A stretch of DNA of 64,000 nt from Siderastrea radians (Eukaryota; Cnidaria; Anthozoa; Scleractinia; Rhizangiidae): NCBI GenBank assembly GCA_964017195.1, contig OZ024888.1, positions 17,944,701 through 18,008,700 on the forward strand, given 5' to 3'. Below are positions 1 through 11,185 of the stretch, one piece after another. Each line of letters starts with the position of its first letter. Within the stretch, counting starts at the first letter, position 1. The position numbers were made by a program, and so were the translations under genes. The notes beneath the pieces were generated by a model that was not told the DNA's origin, did no database searches, and saw nothing but the letters and a program-made list of their open reading frames with translations.

Positions 1-822
1 GAGAGTCCCCGTTTTAGAGATTCCCCGTTTTAGAGATTCCCTATTTTAGAGATTCCCTATTTTAGAGATTCCCCGTTTTAGAGATTCCCTATTTTAGAGA
101 TTCCCTATTTTAGAGATTCCCCGTTTTAGAGATTCCCCGTTTTAGAGATTCCCCGTTTTAGAGATTCCCTATTTTAGAGATTCCCTGTTTTAGAGATTCC
201 CCGTTTTAGAGATTCCCCGTTTTAGAGATTCCCCGTTTTAGAGATTCCCCGTTTTAGAGATTCCCTATTTTAGAGATTCCCTATTTTAGAGATTCCCTAT
301 TTTAGAGATTCCCCGTTTTAGAGATTCCCTATTTAGAGATTCCCTATTTTAGAGATTCCCCGTTTTAGAGATTCCCTATTTTAGAGATTCCCCGTTTTAG
401 AGATTCCCCGTTTTAGAGATTCCCCGTTTTAGAGATTCCCTATTTTAGAGATTCCCCGTTTTAGAGATTCCCCGTTTTAGAGATTCCCCGTTTTAGAGAT
501 TCCCTATTTTAGAGATTCCCTATTTTAGAGATTCCCCGTTTTAGAGATTCCCTATTTTAGAGATTCCCTATTTTAGAGATTCCCTGTTTTAGAGATTCCC
601 TATTTTAGAGATTCCCCGTTTGAGAGATTCCCCATTTTAGAGATTCCCTATTTTAGAGATTCCCCGTTTTAGAGATTCCCTATTTTAGAGATTCCCCATT
701 TTAGAGATTCCCTATTTTAGAGATTCCCTGTTTTAGATATTCCCTATTTTAGAGATTCCCCGTTCCCCATTCCCCGTTCCCCGTTCCCCGTTCCTCGATT
801 CCCCATTCCCTATTTTAGAGAT
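1..822. repeat. 16-bp minisatellite
   Basis: About 48 tandem copies of a 16-bp unit of the form GAGATTCCC-NN-TTTTA. The array touches the left edge, so its true length is unknown. Almost every unit carries CG (22 copies) or TA (21 copies) at the two variable bases; only five carry TG or CA. The right end decays into shorter CCCCGTT repeats at about 760-815. There are no unique spacers between repeats, so it is not a CRISPR-like array. Confidence 0.97.
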
Positions 823-2587
823 AGCCAAAAACAATTCAGTCTGGCCGTAAACCTTGCTCAGAAATTAACATTGGGTTGTCTATTTCATGAGTTCTGGGTT
901 AGAATGAGGGTTGACTCCAAGTTCATTAATAATGTAGTAAACAGTGGGTTAGGCATTGATTTTATACATCAGTCAATTCCAGCTGCACCTATCCCCCCTT
1001 CCCCCGGCAACTGCGGGGCATTTGCACAGTCAGTCCCGGGGTGGGGCATTAGCAAATTTTGTGTGGCCGGGGGGATGGGCATTTGCCTACCCGGGTGCTA
1101 CCCCCGGGCTTTTAACACGTGCATTGTTTCCCACTCCAAATCCAAACATGGAGGATTTTATCAGAAAGGACCAGCAGTTCGCCACAGTTTGGCTCATCCG
1201 TCAAAGTTGAGGAATGGACAAACGTGTGGAGGTTTTCTTGATTTTATGCATTAATTTCTTCATTGCTTATCAAGGCAAAACTTGAGCTATCGGAAACGTT
1301 CAACGTGAATCTACGTATGCTTCATTGATCAAGGATGTTATAATTTGAATTTAGTTGCAATGAATCTAAAACTATCGTGGTCGTTTATTAAATTCTCAAC
1401 ATACACCCAATTGAAAAAACCTTGTCAGGTATAAAGCATAAATCATTGACGATGCGACCCAATGGTGCTCTGGGAAGCGTGAAAACTTGCCTTTATTTTT
1501 AGACACGGGCACATTATAATAACAGAGCATGCCTTAATTTACTTTTTAAATTATCTTGGAAAGAAAATATTTTGAATATCAAGAAACAAAACCCAGTAAT
1601 AAACTTGCCTCTGCCATCTTCCCAGAGTTTCATTGTGTCGCATTGTCCATCGTTTATACTTTTCACCCTACGATGTTTTTTCAAACGGGTGTATACAAAG
1701 GGATTGTCGTTTACTTTTGCATGTTATTAAAATATTCACCACAGATAACATAACAACAGACTATTTTATAATGCCAAGATATTTTTACTAGTTAACTGAT
1801 AAAAACAAAATAAATAACAATAAAGTGACAATCAACTATCATGTAGTGTTGCCCAAAAGGTCGATAAAATAGCTTGGCATTCTTAACTTTATTAACCAAT
1901 TAGAAGAAAGAGAAGGAGACCTACAGAAATGAAAAATCACACAATTAAATGCTGAAAGTGACACTATTGTGCAATAAATGAAAACTGCTGCAGTGTTGAT
2001 TGGGGGTGTACGATCCCGGGGGAGGGGCATTTGCCCTCTTCCTTTGTCCCCCCTGTGGGGCATTTGGCAGCATGAGTGCCCCCACCCCCATGAGTTTGCC
2101 ATCCAAGATAAAAATCCTAATGCCCAGGGGTTAGCCGGGGGGGGGGGCATGAATGCAGCTGGAAGTGACCAATGCATTAGTGTTTGATTGGGGTGATTGA
2201 TTTCACTTTCAAGCCTTCCAGCTACTTTCAGTAATTATTTACAAGGCCTTTCAGGGTTAAGCACAGAATCTCTCTGACTAGCTCCATTTTGTAACTTGAA
2301 TCTGAAATGTTAAATTTGTATTTGTACTTATATGACAGATGCAACTGCAATTTCTGCAGTTCCCTGGAATTTCTTATACTCTGCATAAGAGAGGAGGACT
2401 TCCTTTCACAATCGCAAGAGGGGTAAGAAGCTAGCAATTTTTTTTTGTATTAGCAGTTTTCGTTGAAATCAATAAGCTTATATATAATTACGCAAAATCT
2501 CAGGCCAAGAAAAAAGTTTCAAAATTTTCACATTTTTTGAATAGCTCACTTATACTTGCTAAAGAAACTGCTGCTTTAGTGTACATC
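823..2587. other. Non-coding stretch with two copies of a G-rich interspersed repeat
   Basis: No gene is recognisable. Two related G-rich repeats lie in opposite orientation at about 958-1135 and 1990-2200. Both hold GGGGCATT-type blocks and end in a CAGCTGGAATTGAC-like sequence next to ATGCATTA-like bases. A third relative lies near 39955-40060, and weaker ones near 49015-49110 and 49555-49680. Short open frames here are G/C-run artefacts. Confidence 0.5.
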
Positions 2588-2800
2588 AAGGGGAATTAAG
2601 CTTACTTCTACCACCCGAATTTTTTTTGTTTTCCTCAAGGGAAACTAAATTAACCTCATAAAGATGCTGTGACAAGGGGAATTACTTCAGCCTCCCGAAG
2701 GAGTTTTTTGGTTCCCACAGGATGAATTAATTCTGCTCCCGAAGGGGTTTCTTGGTTTCAGAAACAGGACTGATTTCTGGCTCAGCTCAAAGGAGTCTCC
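2588..2800. repeat. Degenerate tandem repeat
   Basis: Several imperfect direct copies of a block with an AAGGGGAATTA-like start, a CTCCCGAAGG-like centre and a T-run. Copies begin near 2588, 2673 and 2725. No coding potential is seen. Confidence 0.5.
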
Positions 2801-3109
2801 CATTTGTTGTTGACTTTCTAAACTTGAGCTCTACGCAGTGCGCCTTTAAAACTTCAGAAAAACAATTAAGTCTGCTTCTTGAATGCCACGGGCATCTTTC
2901 AATACACCACAATTGCACAATCTTGGAGCGTTGTCCTAAATTACAATTCTTGATTCAATGAAAAACTCGATATGACTTACCAAACTGTTTGAAAGATATC
3001 CAACACACTCGATCCAAGATGGTGGCCCTAAAAACACAAAAGCTTGGTTCAAAAGAAGCTTTAAAATGCAAAAAATATACGGCATTTTTTTCCAAATTTA
3101 AGCTCAATA

Positions 3110-3245
3110 AATATTATTATCTCTGAAAAATGCATGGTTACCCGCAATTTCCTTTTTGGATTCTGATAACCCTTGCTAAGATTTGCTTTTTCCATATAGT
3201 CATAAACCGCACCAAAATACTGTTGTATTACAAGGCCACTTCCTT
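3110..3245. repeat. Fragment of an interspersed repeat
   Basis: This stretch (GAAAAATGCATGGTTACCC and following bases) is repeated near 29823-29900 with the same order of motifs, including CTTGCTAAGAT and a TAGTC block. It is a dispersed repeat fragment just left of the hAT-like element. Confidence 0.55.
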
Positions 3246-3284
3246 GAGAAACCCGAATATCTTGCAGGGCTCAAAATAATTTTT

Positions 3285-3613
3285 GGATACTGACCAGTCG
3301 TGTTGACCGGCCAAATCAATTTTTGCTCGGTCATGTCTCGTTTTTGACCGGTCAAAATATTAAGTATTTAGTTTGAAGCAATAGCCTATTCTGCTAAACA
3401 TTTCGCCTCATAAGCTAAAACACTCGTTAAATTTCTGGCGGTCAGCTACTGGATACTGACCAGTCGTGTTGACCGGCCAAATCAATTTTTGCTCGGTCAT
3501 GTCTCGTTTTTGACCGGTCAAAATATTAAGTATTTAGTTTGAAGCAATAGCCTATTCTGCTAAACATTTCGCCTCATAAGCTAAAACACTCGTTAAATTT
3601 CTGGCGGTCAGCT
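3285..3613. repeat. Perfect tandem duplication, two 163-bp copies
   Basis: Copies at 3285-3447 and 3451-3613 look identical over 163 bp, separated by 3 bases. The unit contains hAT subterminal motifs and the last few codons of the truncated transposase. It lies where the transposase C-terminus would be expected. Perfect identity means a very recent duplication or an assembly artefact. Confidence 0.9.
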
Positions 3614-5754
3614 GACTTAAACGATTTGTCTTCAGACATGCTTTGGAGATGTTGAAGATAAACACCAAACTTGTCAACAAGAAGTTGCAACGCAGCAAGC
3701 TTGTGGCTAATCCAGCGGGTTCCTAAAAGGAAAAAGACGAGAAAAATATATCTTACGAAGAAGCCATGGATTAAAAAGCCTCGGCCTATATTGATGGGAA
3801 GAAATGGAAGTGAAGCATGCTAGGTTAAAGGAAAAAAACTTGAAAAACTGAAAGGGATGTGCATTTTTATATCGGAAGGTTTCTATTTTAAAGTAGTGTT
3901 TCGGTAACATACAGTAGCACACTGCTAATAAGCAAAATGAAACCCAAACCACATACGACATGCTCGCTTCGGTCGGATTCCGCCCTGTTCAAATTGAAAC
4001 GTTTCACTGTACATGCGTTGAAGATCACGCAGCTGTCGCAGCTTCTTTGGCGAGTTTTCGTAGAGGTAATAAAGGCGTAACAGCACTTCATCTACATCAT
4101 CAAAGATGGTACCCTGTAAGGCATCTTTGAGGGCTAGCTCCAGGCGATGCGCCACACACTAAACGTAAATCACCCAGGGAAGATGACGTTGAAGGATACT
4201 TATGACGCCGTCCTTCTCTCCACGGCTTACCATGGCTCCATCGGCAGCAAAACCAATGAGATACTTATCAAAGGATTCCTCGGTGACGTCGATGCTCTCA
4301 AAGCTTCTCTTTATAGCACTTACAATGCCCGCCGCATTACTGTACTTTAAGTCGACCAACCTGATAACGTAAACACATACCGAGCTTAACTTAATATCAC
4401 CACAACGGAATCAAAATAACGTTTCCTGAGAGGAATGCGGAATAAATAAGGAAAATGAATAGTAACCGTTCACACCTATGTTGCTTGCTTTAGTTACTAC
4501 AAAGAACAAAAGTATTACGTACCCGACCTATCACGTTTTGTTTTACCTCTCACAGATCTATTGTTGCCAGTAATACCGTAACGTCGTCAGGAAAAAAAAC
4601 AGCAAACAATTTATTACAATCTATAAGAGACGATGACACCCACTCACCTTAAAAATGAACTGACTACTTGAATTGTGTCTCGTCCAGGTGGATTTGGATC
4701 CAAAAATTGGACAGAAACGGCTTCTTTCTCGGATATAGAAACGTCCTCTGATACATCCGTCAGGACACTAAAAAAAATTCGCGTTTGACAATTTCTCCTT
4801 CAATTCTCCTGCCAAACCCTCCGCGATGTGTGCGATGAAAACATTGCAACTCATGTCATTTCGATATGCGTTGCCAATGTCCACGCCATGCTTTTCTTCC
4901 AGCTTTAACAGTTAAGGGTATTTGGACAAGGGTAGCTCTTGTTTTGCAACAAAGTAAGCCACTTCAAATTTGGTCTTTGTTTTAGCATGGTCAATAGCTT
5001 TCATGTTGGCAATGCCAGATGCAATTAGTTGCTGCCCAGATGTATTTAAAGCTCCCATTACCTTTGCTCTTTCCGCGGCACTCCGACCTTTCTCTTCCTT
5101 GAGGTGTAGGTCCAATGCTCTCTTGTGTGGTTCACCTCGCGCGTGGTCCTCGGCATTGCTCAAGGGCAAGTTTGTTGTTCCCGAAAACGCCCAAACCATT
5201 GAAAAATTTTTCAGCCCTCTCAGTTTGTCGGCGTAGGTTTTACATACTGCACAGTTCAAACTGACTACATAACCTGTTTTGTCTTCATTGATCACTAGCC
5301 ACTCCTGTGCCATGGGCGCTGCCAAGTTCGTTGTTACCCAGCTATTTGCTGTCGCCACAGACAATTTTCTCGATTTTTGCTTTCCAGACAGCGGTGCCGA
5401 AGTGAATGTCGAAGCAGATTCTTCGTTCGAACTGCTCGATGGGGTTGAGTCGAGACGCTGAGATACGTCTTTTCTTGCATCTGTTTCCACACGTAAAAAT
5501 GGAGTCTTGGTTTTAACTTTCAAGAAGGAGGATAAAGTACATTGTCCTGACGATTTCGACAAAGGGAGAGGACATGAGCTTTTTCGTTTACGGTTATTAC
5601 CGTGACACTCCTCGCATTTTCCAACAAGATAATTCTCCTCACAATAACCTGGTGTTTCAGCAGCGCATGATACTGAGCATACATTACAAATCGGAGTTTT
5701 GCATCCAATACAGCGGTACTTGATGCTTTTTCGTCCACACTTTGTACACTCCAT
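3574..5754 (-). pseudogene. hAT-family transposase pseudogene
   Basis: A transposase of the hAT (RNase H-like) superfamily, of the kind related to ZNF862 host proteins. Reading leftward: exon 1 (5754-4648) starts with a cysteine-rich N-terminus (CxxC pairs in the first 50 residues), then a TTF-type zinc-finger region with NCAVCKTYA and HARGEPHKRA. The catalytic-core start follows (DIGNAYRND, FFSVLTDVSEDVS). Exon 1 ends at an AAG|GTGAGT donor. Exon 2 (4360-3957) has GFAADGAMVSRGEKDGV and AHRLELALKDAL, ending at a C|GTATGT donor. Exon 3 (3722-3574) has the WISHKLAALQLL block. Breaks seen: an in-frame TAA at 4912-4914, an in-frame TAG just before the AHRLEL motif (about 4158), and no C-terminal dimerisation domain. 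Exon borders are my reading of splice consensus and frame continuity. Confidence 0.85.
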
Positions 5755-6197
5755 TACTCAAAGTAATCACGCGCATGTTTGAAATGCTTTTTGACTCAGC
5801 GAAAAACTAGACAGGAAGCAATAGAGCAAGTGTGAGAACATTTTGAAATCTTTTGTCTAACAGCGCCGAATACTGATAATAATCTTATCAGATAGCAAAT
5901 GATAACAAGTTCCTTCAACGTGAGAAGTTTTCCTTCAAGTATTCAAGTGAATAATATACGGCTGCGAGTTCACGTGATTTAAAGTTTGTTTTAACAATTT
6001 TTTCCCTTTCTTTTTGCCAAGTTACGAGGGTTCGGAGGAGGAGGAAACAGGGTTTAGAAAAATGTGCATGAAATATACTTGTCAGTTGACAAGTGGCTAA
6101 TTACTACGGCGCCCATCGTTCCCGGTGAGTTATCAGTGTGGTCTATTTGCACGTGGGCTAGAACATACATTTCATTTGGGAAGTTCTCGCTGCAAAA

Positions 6198-6920
6198 ATG
6201 ATCACTCATCTTCCCGATTTGGTCCTAGCGATAATCTTTAGTTATCTCCCAGACAGTGAGCGAATCTGCACCCTAGCCATAGTATGTAAAAAGTGGCATG
6301 AAATCATCCATTGTAGCACTGTTTGGAAAAAGGTCGACTTTGACTTCCAAAGGAAAGTTACGTCAGATGTCCTGCGAAAATATGTTTATCCGGGAACACG
6401 AGAAATACTCCTAAGTGAATGCTGCTATCTGAAATGGGTAAACCTTTGCTCTATCTTAAGCCGATGCAAGAGAATTGATGTTTTTATTGCACCGTGGATC
6501 GGTCATAAGAAAGAAGTCGTTCCAGACTTCACTCAAACTTTGAAGATTGGGTGCTTGCGCTATTTGGATTTGAGTCACTGCAAAGTTACGGACTCGTTGT
6601 TCATCGAGCTTCCTATAAGATGCCCTCTTCTAAAAGTTCTCCTTCTTCAAGACTGCCAAGAGATTAGCGAGAAAGCCTACGTCACTTCGCATTTCAAAAA
6701 TCATGGATCTCTCCAAGTTTTCAACGTCGCCTACATCAGAGAAGCCCGTTCTATGCGGTGCCTGATTGAACTGCTGAAATATACTTACGGCAAAGTACTT
6801 TTAATCATAGATATTCGCGGAAGTAGCCTAACACAAGAAGACTTCGATAGAATTGGTGAGAAACACTTGAGTGCCATGGCTAGAATAAAAGATATCGAGA
6901 GTTATCGTTTCAATCTGTAG
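6198..6920 (+). CDS. F-box protein with LRR-like segment
   Basis: An intact 240-residue ORF with no intron. Residues about 2-45 (LPDLVLAIIFSYLPDSERI, then VCKKWHEI and VWKKVDF) match an F-box, which binds Skp1 in SCF ubiquitin ligases. Residues about 110-140 (CLRYLDLSHCKVTDSLF, LKVLLLQDCQEIS) resemble FBXL-type leucine-rich repeats used for substrate recognition; only about one to two repeats are clear. The start has A at -3. An AATAAA lies at 7471. It sits divergently from the hAT transposase, between the two hAT termini, so it may be transposon cargo or a captured host gene. The frame is unbroken although the neighbouring transposase is wrecked. Substrate unknown. A retrocopy of a host FBXL gene is the main alternative. 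Confidence 0.7.
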   Translation: MITHLPDLVLAIIFSYLPDSERICTLAIVCKKWHEIIHCSTVWKKVDFDFQRKVTSDVLRKYVYPGTREILLSECCYLKWVNLCSILSRCKRIDVFIAPWIGHKKEVVPDFTQTLKIGCLRYLDLSHCKVTDSLFIELPIRCPLLKVLLLQDCQEISEKAYVTSHFKNHGSLQVFNVAYIREARSMRCLIELLKYTYGKVLLIIDIRGSSLTQEDFDRIGEKHLSAMARIKDIESYRFNL

Positions 6921-7720
6921 ACGCTCGACGCGGAGACCATTTTTTTTATCATTTTGCACAGTACGAGCAAACGTTTACCGGAACTCTCTTTGACAATTAA
7001 GTAGCACCACGTCTTAGGTGGTCAAGTTGTCAGCACACATGGGGACACGTTCAGTTGCGAAATAGGCACAATTTAAAGAAACATTGCTGACTTCACAAAG
7101 CGTTTAATGATTTTATTATTTTCTCATGATCTTGCTGGTGAAAAACACGTTATGAACTCGTATTTTCTAAAGGTGCATATAGTTTTTTAAATCCACTTAC
7201 GAGTGCTATTTTTCTCGGCCCGCCTGACAATTGAAACTGTAATTGCGTACGCGTGTTAATAGCAGACGTTGATTGATGCGATGTTCATTGTTGTCTGTTT
7301 AGCGTATTTACAGACGTGGATGTTTCCTGTTTCATTTAGCAAACCGCTAAAACGCCCTAGCTTTCACAAATCCGCAGAGCATGACCGTCTCATCTGTATT
7401 CTACAAATTTGTGACTGCAAGCTGCTATGATATTTTATGATTTTACAGTAAAATTGCAAGAAATAATGCGAATAAATTTGTTTTTTTTTTTTTGGTTATT
7501 TATTTGAAAGCCGTGTTCGTGACCGGTCAAAATGATCGCCAAATCCAAATTTTGTCCGGACAAGTCGCCATCTTGGCCGGACATTGTCCGTTGACCGGCC
7601 GTTATTTTGAGCCCTGTCTTGGACCAGACCGAAGATGTGCAGAACCAAACATTTATTTCATAGATACTGAGATTTATCCACGAAAATCACGGTGAATAAA
7701 ATTCGTACTGATTTTAAACG

Positions 7721-7812
7721 AAGCCAATCAGGAGCACGGACGACAAAATTTCACTGTGAAAAAATATCGTTCGTCCAATCAGCAACGCGAACGACGAAAT
7801 TTCACTGGTGAT
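7721..7812 (+). promoter_or_regulatory. Paired CCAAT-box repeats upstream of the recombinase ORF
   Basis: Two degenerate direct repeats of about 38 bp (7721-7758 and 7772-7811), each starting with a CCAATCA box and containing AAATTTCACTG. The boxes begin at 7724 and 7775, 51 bp apart, about 105-155 bp upstream of the ATG at 7880. The same 51-bp spacing of two CCAATCA boxes occurs on the minus strand at 18911 and 18860, upstream of the recombinase remnant. This suggests an inherited promoter. Confidence 0.45.
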
Positions 7813-7879
7813 GAATGAACGTACTGAAGGAAACGTCATCCGACAGCCGTTGCACACAAAAAAACGCGCGCTTTGAAAA

Positions 7880-9205
7880 ATGGCCGAGGGAAGGTTTGCT
7901 TCTGTTTGCTCAGTTGAAGAATTCATTTTAGAACAAGAAAACAAAAACACAGCTCAAAAAACTGAACGAGATGTAAGATTGCTTGAAAGATTTTTGAAAA
8001 CGAAGAACGAAGACAGAAAAATAGAAGATATTCCGGCTGTTGAGCTGAATGAATAAGCTTACATCAGCCAATTCATCATCTCCGTCCGCACCAAAGATGG
8101 CTATGAATACGAACCGACTTCTCTTCGAAGTTTAGTGGCTAGCTTCGAAAGACACCTGAAGAAAAAGAGCTCTTCTGTAAGCATAATCAACGACTTGGTG
8201 TTTGAGAAAACCAGGAAAGTTCTTCAGTCCAAACAAAAACAGCTGAAGAAGCAAGGTAAAGGAAATAAACCCAAAGCGTCGGTAGCTTTGACAAGCGAAG
8301 AGTTGAAAATATTGTACGAGAAGGGTTTGCTCGGTATGTGTAGTCCCGAGGCACTTTTAAACACGCTTTGGCTAAACAACACTCTTCACTTCGGACTCCG
8401 TGGGTGCCAAGAACATCGTGATATGTGCTGGGGAGATGTAAAGCTACAGAAAACGGCAAGCGGAGTCGAGTACTTGGAGTTCAATGAAAGACAAACAAAA
8501 ACTAGAACGGGATCAGACTGCAGCGATGTCAGAACCGTACCGCCGAAAATGTTTGCGACCGACGGAACTGAAAGAGATCCTGTCGCGGTCTACAAATGTT
8601 TTGCCAGGAAAAGACCTGAGGAAATGAATCAAGATGATGCTCCCTTTTGTTTGGCTGTAAACAACGGTTTGAAGACGGACTCGCTCGCAACAAAAGGCTG
8701 GGTGAAGTCCGGTGCTGTTGGCAAAAACAAACTCAATGGTTTAATGAAGACCATGGTTCAGAAAGCAGGAATTGAAAACGACAGGCTTCGAAATCACAGC
8801 GGCAGAAAGACAATGATCCAGACGCTAAGTGAACACGACATTCCACCTACGCAAATTGCACAACTATCTGGCCATAAGAATTTGAAGAGCATAGAAAATT
8901 ACAGCACTGTTTCAACGAAGCAACAGATGCACATGTCAAAAGTGCTGAGCAGTGTGATGGCTGGTACCACAGCTTCGTCCTCTTCTGAAACAGCTTGTAC
9001 GCCGTCCTCCGACTCTCATAATGATGGTAAGCAGCAGTCCATGGCACTATTCAGTGGCACAGTTATTCAAGGTGGCAATTTCTCCATCAACATTAACACT
9101 TTAAATCAGTCTCCGACGCTTTCTACAAATCCGTCAAGCCCCGAAGCGGTGCGATGGAAACGTCTAAGGCCTTTGGAACTGGAAAGTGACTCTGATGATG
9201 AATAA
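7880..9205 (+). pseudogene. Crypton-type tyrosine recombinase, one in-frame stop
   Basis: Reading from ATG 7880, the frame stays open except for one TAA at 8054-8056 (codon 59) and ends at 9205, about 441 codons. The N-terminal part has a helical core-binding-like region (TERDVRLLERFLKT). The C-terminal part is a DUF3504/Crypton-type catalytic domain. Counting from the in-frame Met at 8135, the expected residues are all present: R89 (FGLRGCQEHRD), H221 and R224 (HSGRKT), H247 (LSGHKN) and nucleophile Y256 (ENYS). The C-terminus has a basic KRLRP motif and an acidic tail. Tyrosine recombinases of this family cut and rejoin DNA via a 3'-phosphotyrosine. No reverse transcriptase is nearby, so Crypton fits better than DIRS. 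Use of the Met at 8135 would leave a 356-residue protein with the whole catalytic domain. AATAAA at 9361. Confidence 0.8.
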
Positions 9206-9429
9206 ATTGTGAATTATCGTCTTGACTTAACTTTGTTATTGGCACGGCTTCCTTTATTAATAGACATTTGACTTTACTGAAAAATTTTGAGTGCTGCAGA
9301 TGTTTGATTTACTCAGTTGTTGAGCACTTGAATGGTCTTACAGTGTAATTTATTTATGCAAATAAATTTGTCTACTCAGTACTACACGAAAAAGAAAATC
9401 TCAGTACCTATGAAATAAACACATTACAG

Positions 9430-9538
9430 CATGGAAAATGCTTTGTACGATTTTTATTCACTCGTTGATACGTATCACAAAACTCACTCGTTCGCTACTC
9501 AACTCGTGAATAAAAATCGTACGCGCGCATTTTCCATG
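9430..9538. mobile_element. Palindromic MITE (CATGGAAA family)
   Basis: Near-perfect hairpin of 109 bp with ends CATGGAAAATGC and GCATTTTCCATG. The inner arms carry GTACGATTTTTATTCAC and its complement. A second family member lies at 17687-17824. Non-coding. Confidence 0.7.
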
Positions 9539-11105
9539 AAGCATTCTCTAAATGTGCACGAACAAAAGGAGGCACCGTCCTTAAGGCATAATGTTTTTAG
9601 GTTTCCTTATAAATACAGGTAACTGATATGAAGTCAAAGTATCATAGCTTCAGGAACAGTTACATACTGAAAAACAGTTCATTTACAATGACGGTTTTAA
9701 TCAAGTGACCTTTTTCCAGAGCACACAGACACGATCTACTGTTCTACACTGCTTTATTTGGTTTTATTCTTTTAAGCTGGTATTGTGTCTTATGATTTCA
9801 AGAATGAAGTTCCAAGAAGGGAGAGGGAAGGCCCAGACTCCTTCGATTCTTCACCTTGATCCACCAGTCCCTTTAAAAGAAGTATTAAGGGTTACAATGT
9901 GATCCATTAAGAAATTCAGCAATCTTTAAGATGTTGTGTGAGATTAAAATATTGTGGACTTAAGCAGTTTCGTTAAGCAACATTTGCACTTAAATTCAGT
10001 TATAGAAACAACGTGAACCGGTTTTTTGTGTATCCCATTGTGTTTACTTGAGTACATGTAAATTGAGCATATGTTTGTGCTTAGTGTTACGGGGGGGGGG
10101 GGGGTAGGCTGTCATTTTCTTCTGTCTTTTTTTCTTCATGGCAGCTTGGTACAAAAAGGGTGAGCCTATTTTGTTTATCCAGCTGAACTGAAGTGCAACC
10201 TTTGGTTTCAATGTACAGTGGAACTCCGATATAATGAACTCCTATATAGTTATATTATAAATATGTTTCTTAAACAAACATATTTTGCCAGTTCCTGTAC
10301 TCTTTGTTACATGGGGTACCAGAGTTCCAAACTATCAAAGACCATAAAATTATTTTATGACGGGTTCAACTTCTTAACAGGTGACTGTTTGAAACTGATA
10401 CAAAGGTCACATGCACATTGTACACTTGTATTAATAGAAATTTTGAATTTGTCACTTTGTGGTTGTCTTGGCTGCCTGTTGTTCAATAGATTTCAGTCGT
10501 GAACAAATCTTTAAACCCCATCTATAACAAACACCATCAGCTGAATGACCTTGTCATTTTCAAGAGTAGATGAGCCTTATAAATAGAGTCCTACATTTCT
10601 CACTTTTCATGGTAAATTCAACAACAAACATGTGTTGTTGCCAGAGCAACAGTAAGCTAGTGTCCATATAAGGGGCCTTATGGAGACAGACAATAGATGC
10701 ATAAAACAAAAGAAAACAACAATCATAAATAACAACATTGTATATGGAATTTATGTATCAGAGATTCCAAGCCCAATGAGGCTGATGATGGGGACACTCA
10801 GTGTACCTAAGACATGTTTTAGTTTCTGTGGATGGGTGGGAAGGGGGACAAAATACCTCGGTAAGATTTTGAAATGTTGCATCTCTCTGAAGTCTCTGAC
10901 CATTAATCAGTAACCACTGGGAGCTGCGATTTTCACTCGGCCAAGGCTGCACGTGGTGCTGTTAGTACTGGTGGGACTGGAACTAGTTTAATCTCCCGTG
11001 TAGCTATGGTTATTCTACTGAGAAATCAGAGAATAAACTCTTAATTTATAATCGTACTGGGCATTGGACTGGTAAGGTATGTGGTCCTTACAACACAAAG
11101 AAGAA
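9539..11105. other. Unassigned non-coding stretch
   Basis: No gene or element border recognised. It contains a GGCACCGTCCTTAAGG motif (9573-9588) that also forms the ends of the repeat at 29551-29950, and a run of G at about 10090-10106. Short open frames show no family resemblance. Confidence 0.4.
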
Positions 11106-11107
11106 AA

Positions 11108-11185
11108 TCTTTGACTTTGGTGCAATTCGAACCCTTGACCCCCGGATTATGATCACTAGTGCACTAACGACTGAGCTATTAGTCC
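11108..11185 (-). repeat. tRNA-derived SINE head
   Basis: On the minus strand this reads like a degenerate tRNA. It has a clear A box (TAGCTCAGTCG, starting near 11178) and B box (GGTTCGAATT, near 11130), with a CAT at the expected anticodon area. The acceptor and T stems do not pair well, so it is a pol III SINE head or tRNA pseudogene rather than a working tRNA. Confidence 0.6.

Larger units (their letters stand above)
3265..7616. mobile_element. hAT-like DNA transposon, decayed, carrying an F-box ORF
   Basis: The left end (from 3265) and the right end (to 7616) are inverted copies of CAGGGCTCAAAATAA. Both are followed by GACCGGTCA and GACCGGCC subterminal motifs, as in hAT elements with CAGGGCTC termini. 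The flanking 5 bases are TCTTG on both sides (3260-3264 and 7617-7621). Classical hAT duplications are 8 bp, so this could be a variant lineage or chance. Inside are a minus-strand transposase pseudogene (5754 to 3574) and a divergently placed plus-strand F-box ORF (6198-6920). The transposase has two in-frame stops and lacks its C-terminal part, so this copy cannot move itself. Confidence 0.75.

Noticed and set aside
1..822. CRISPR-like array
   Set aside because: The repeats abut directly with no unique spacers, and the setting is a eukaryotic genome.
956..1254. Open frames of 84 and 127 codons, one ending in MEDFIRKDQQFATVWLI
   Set aside because: They cross a G-rich interspersed repeat. 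The end fragment looks protein-like, but no splice site, continuation or family could be supported.
11108..11185. Functional tRNA gene
   Set aside because: A and B boxes are good, but acceptor, anticodon and T stems do not pair, so it is called a SINE head.
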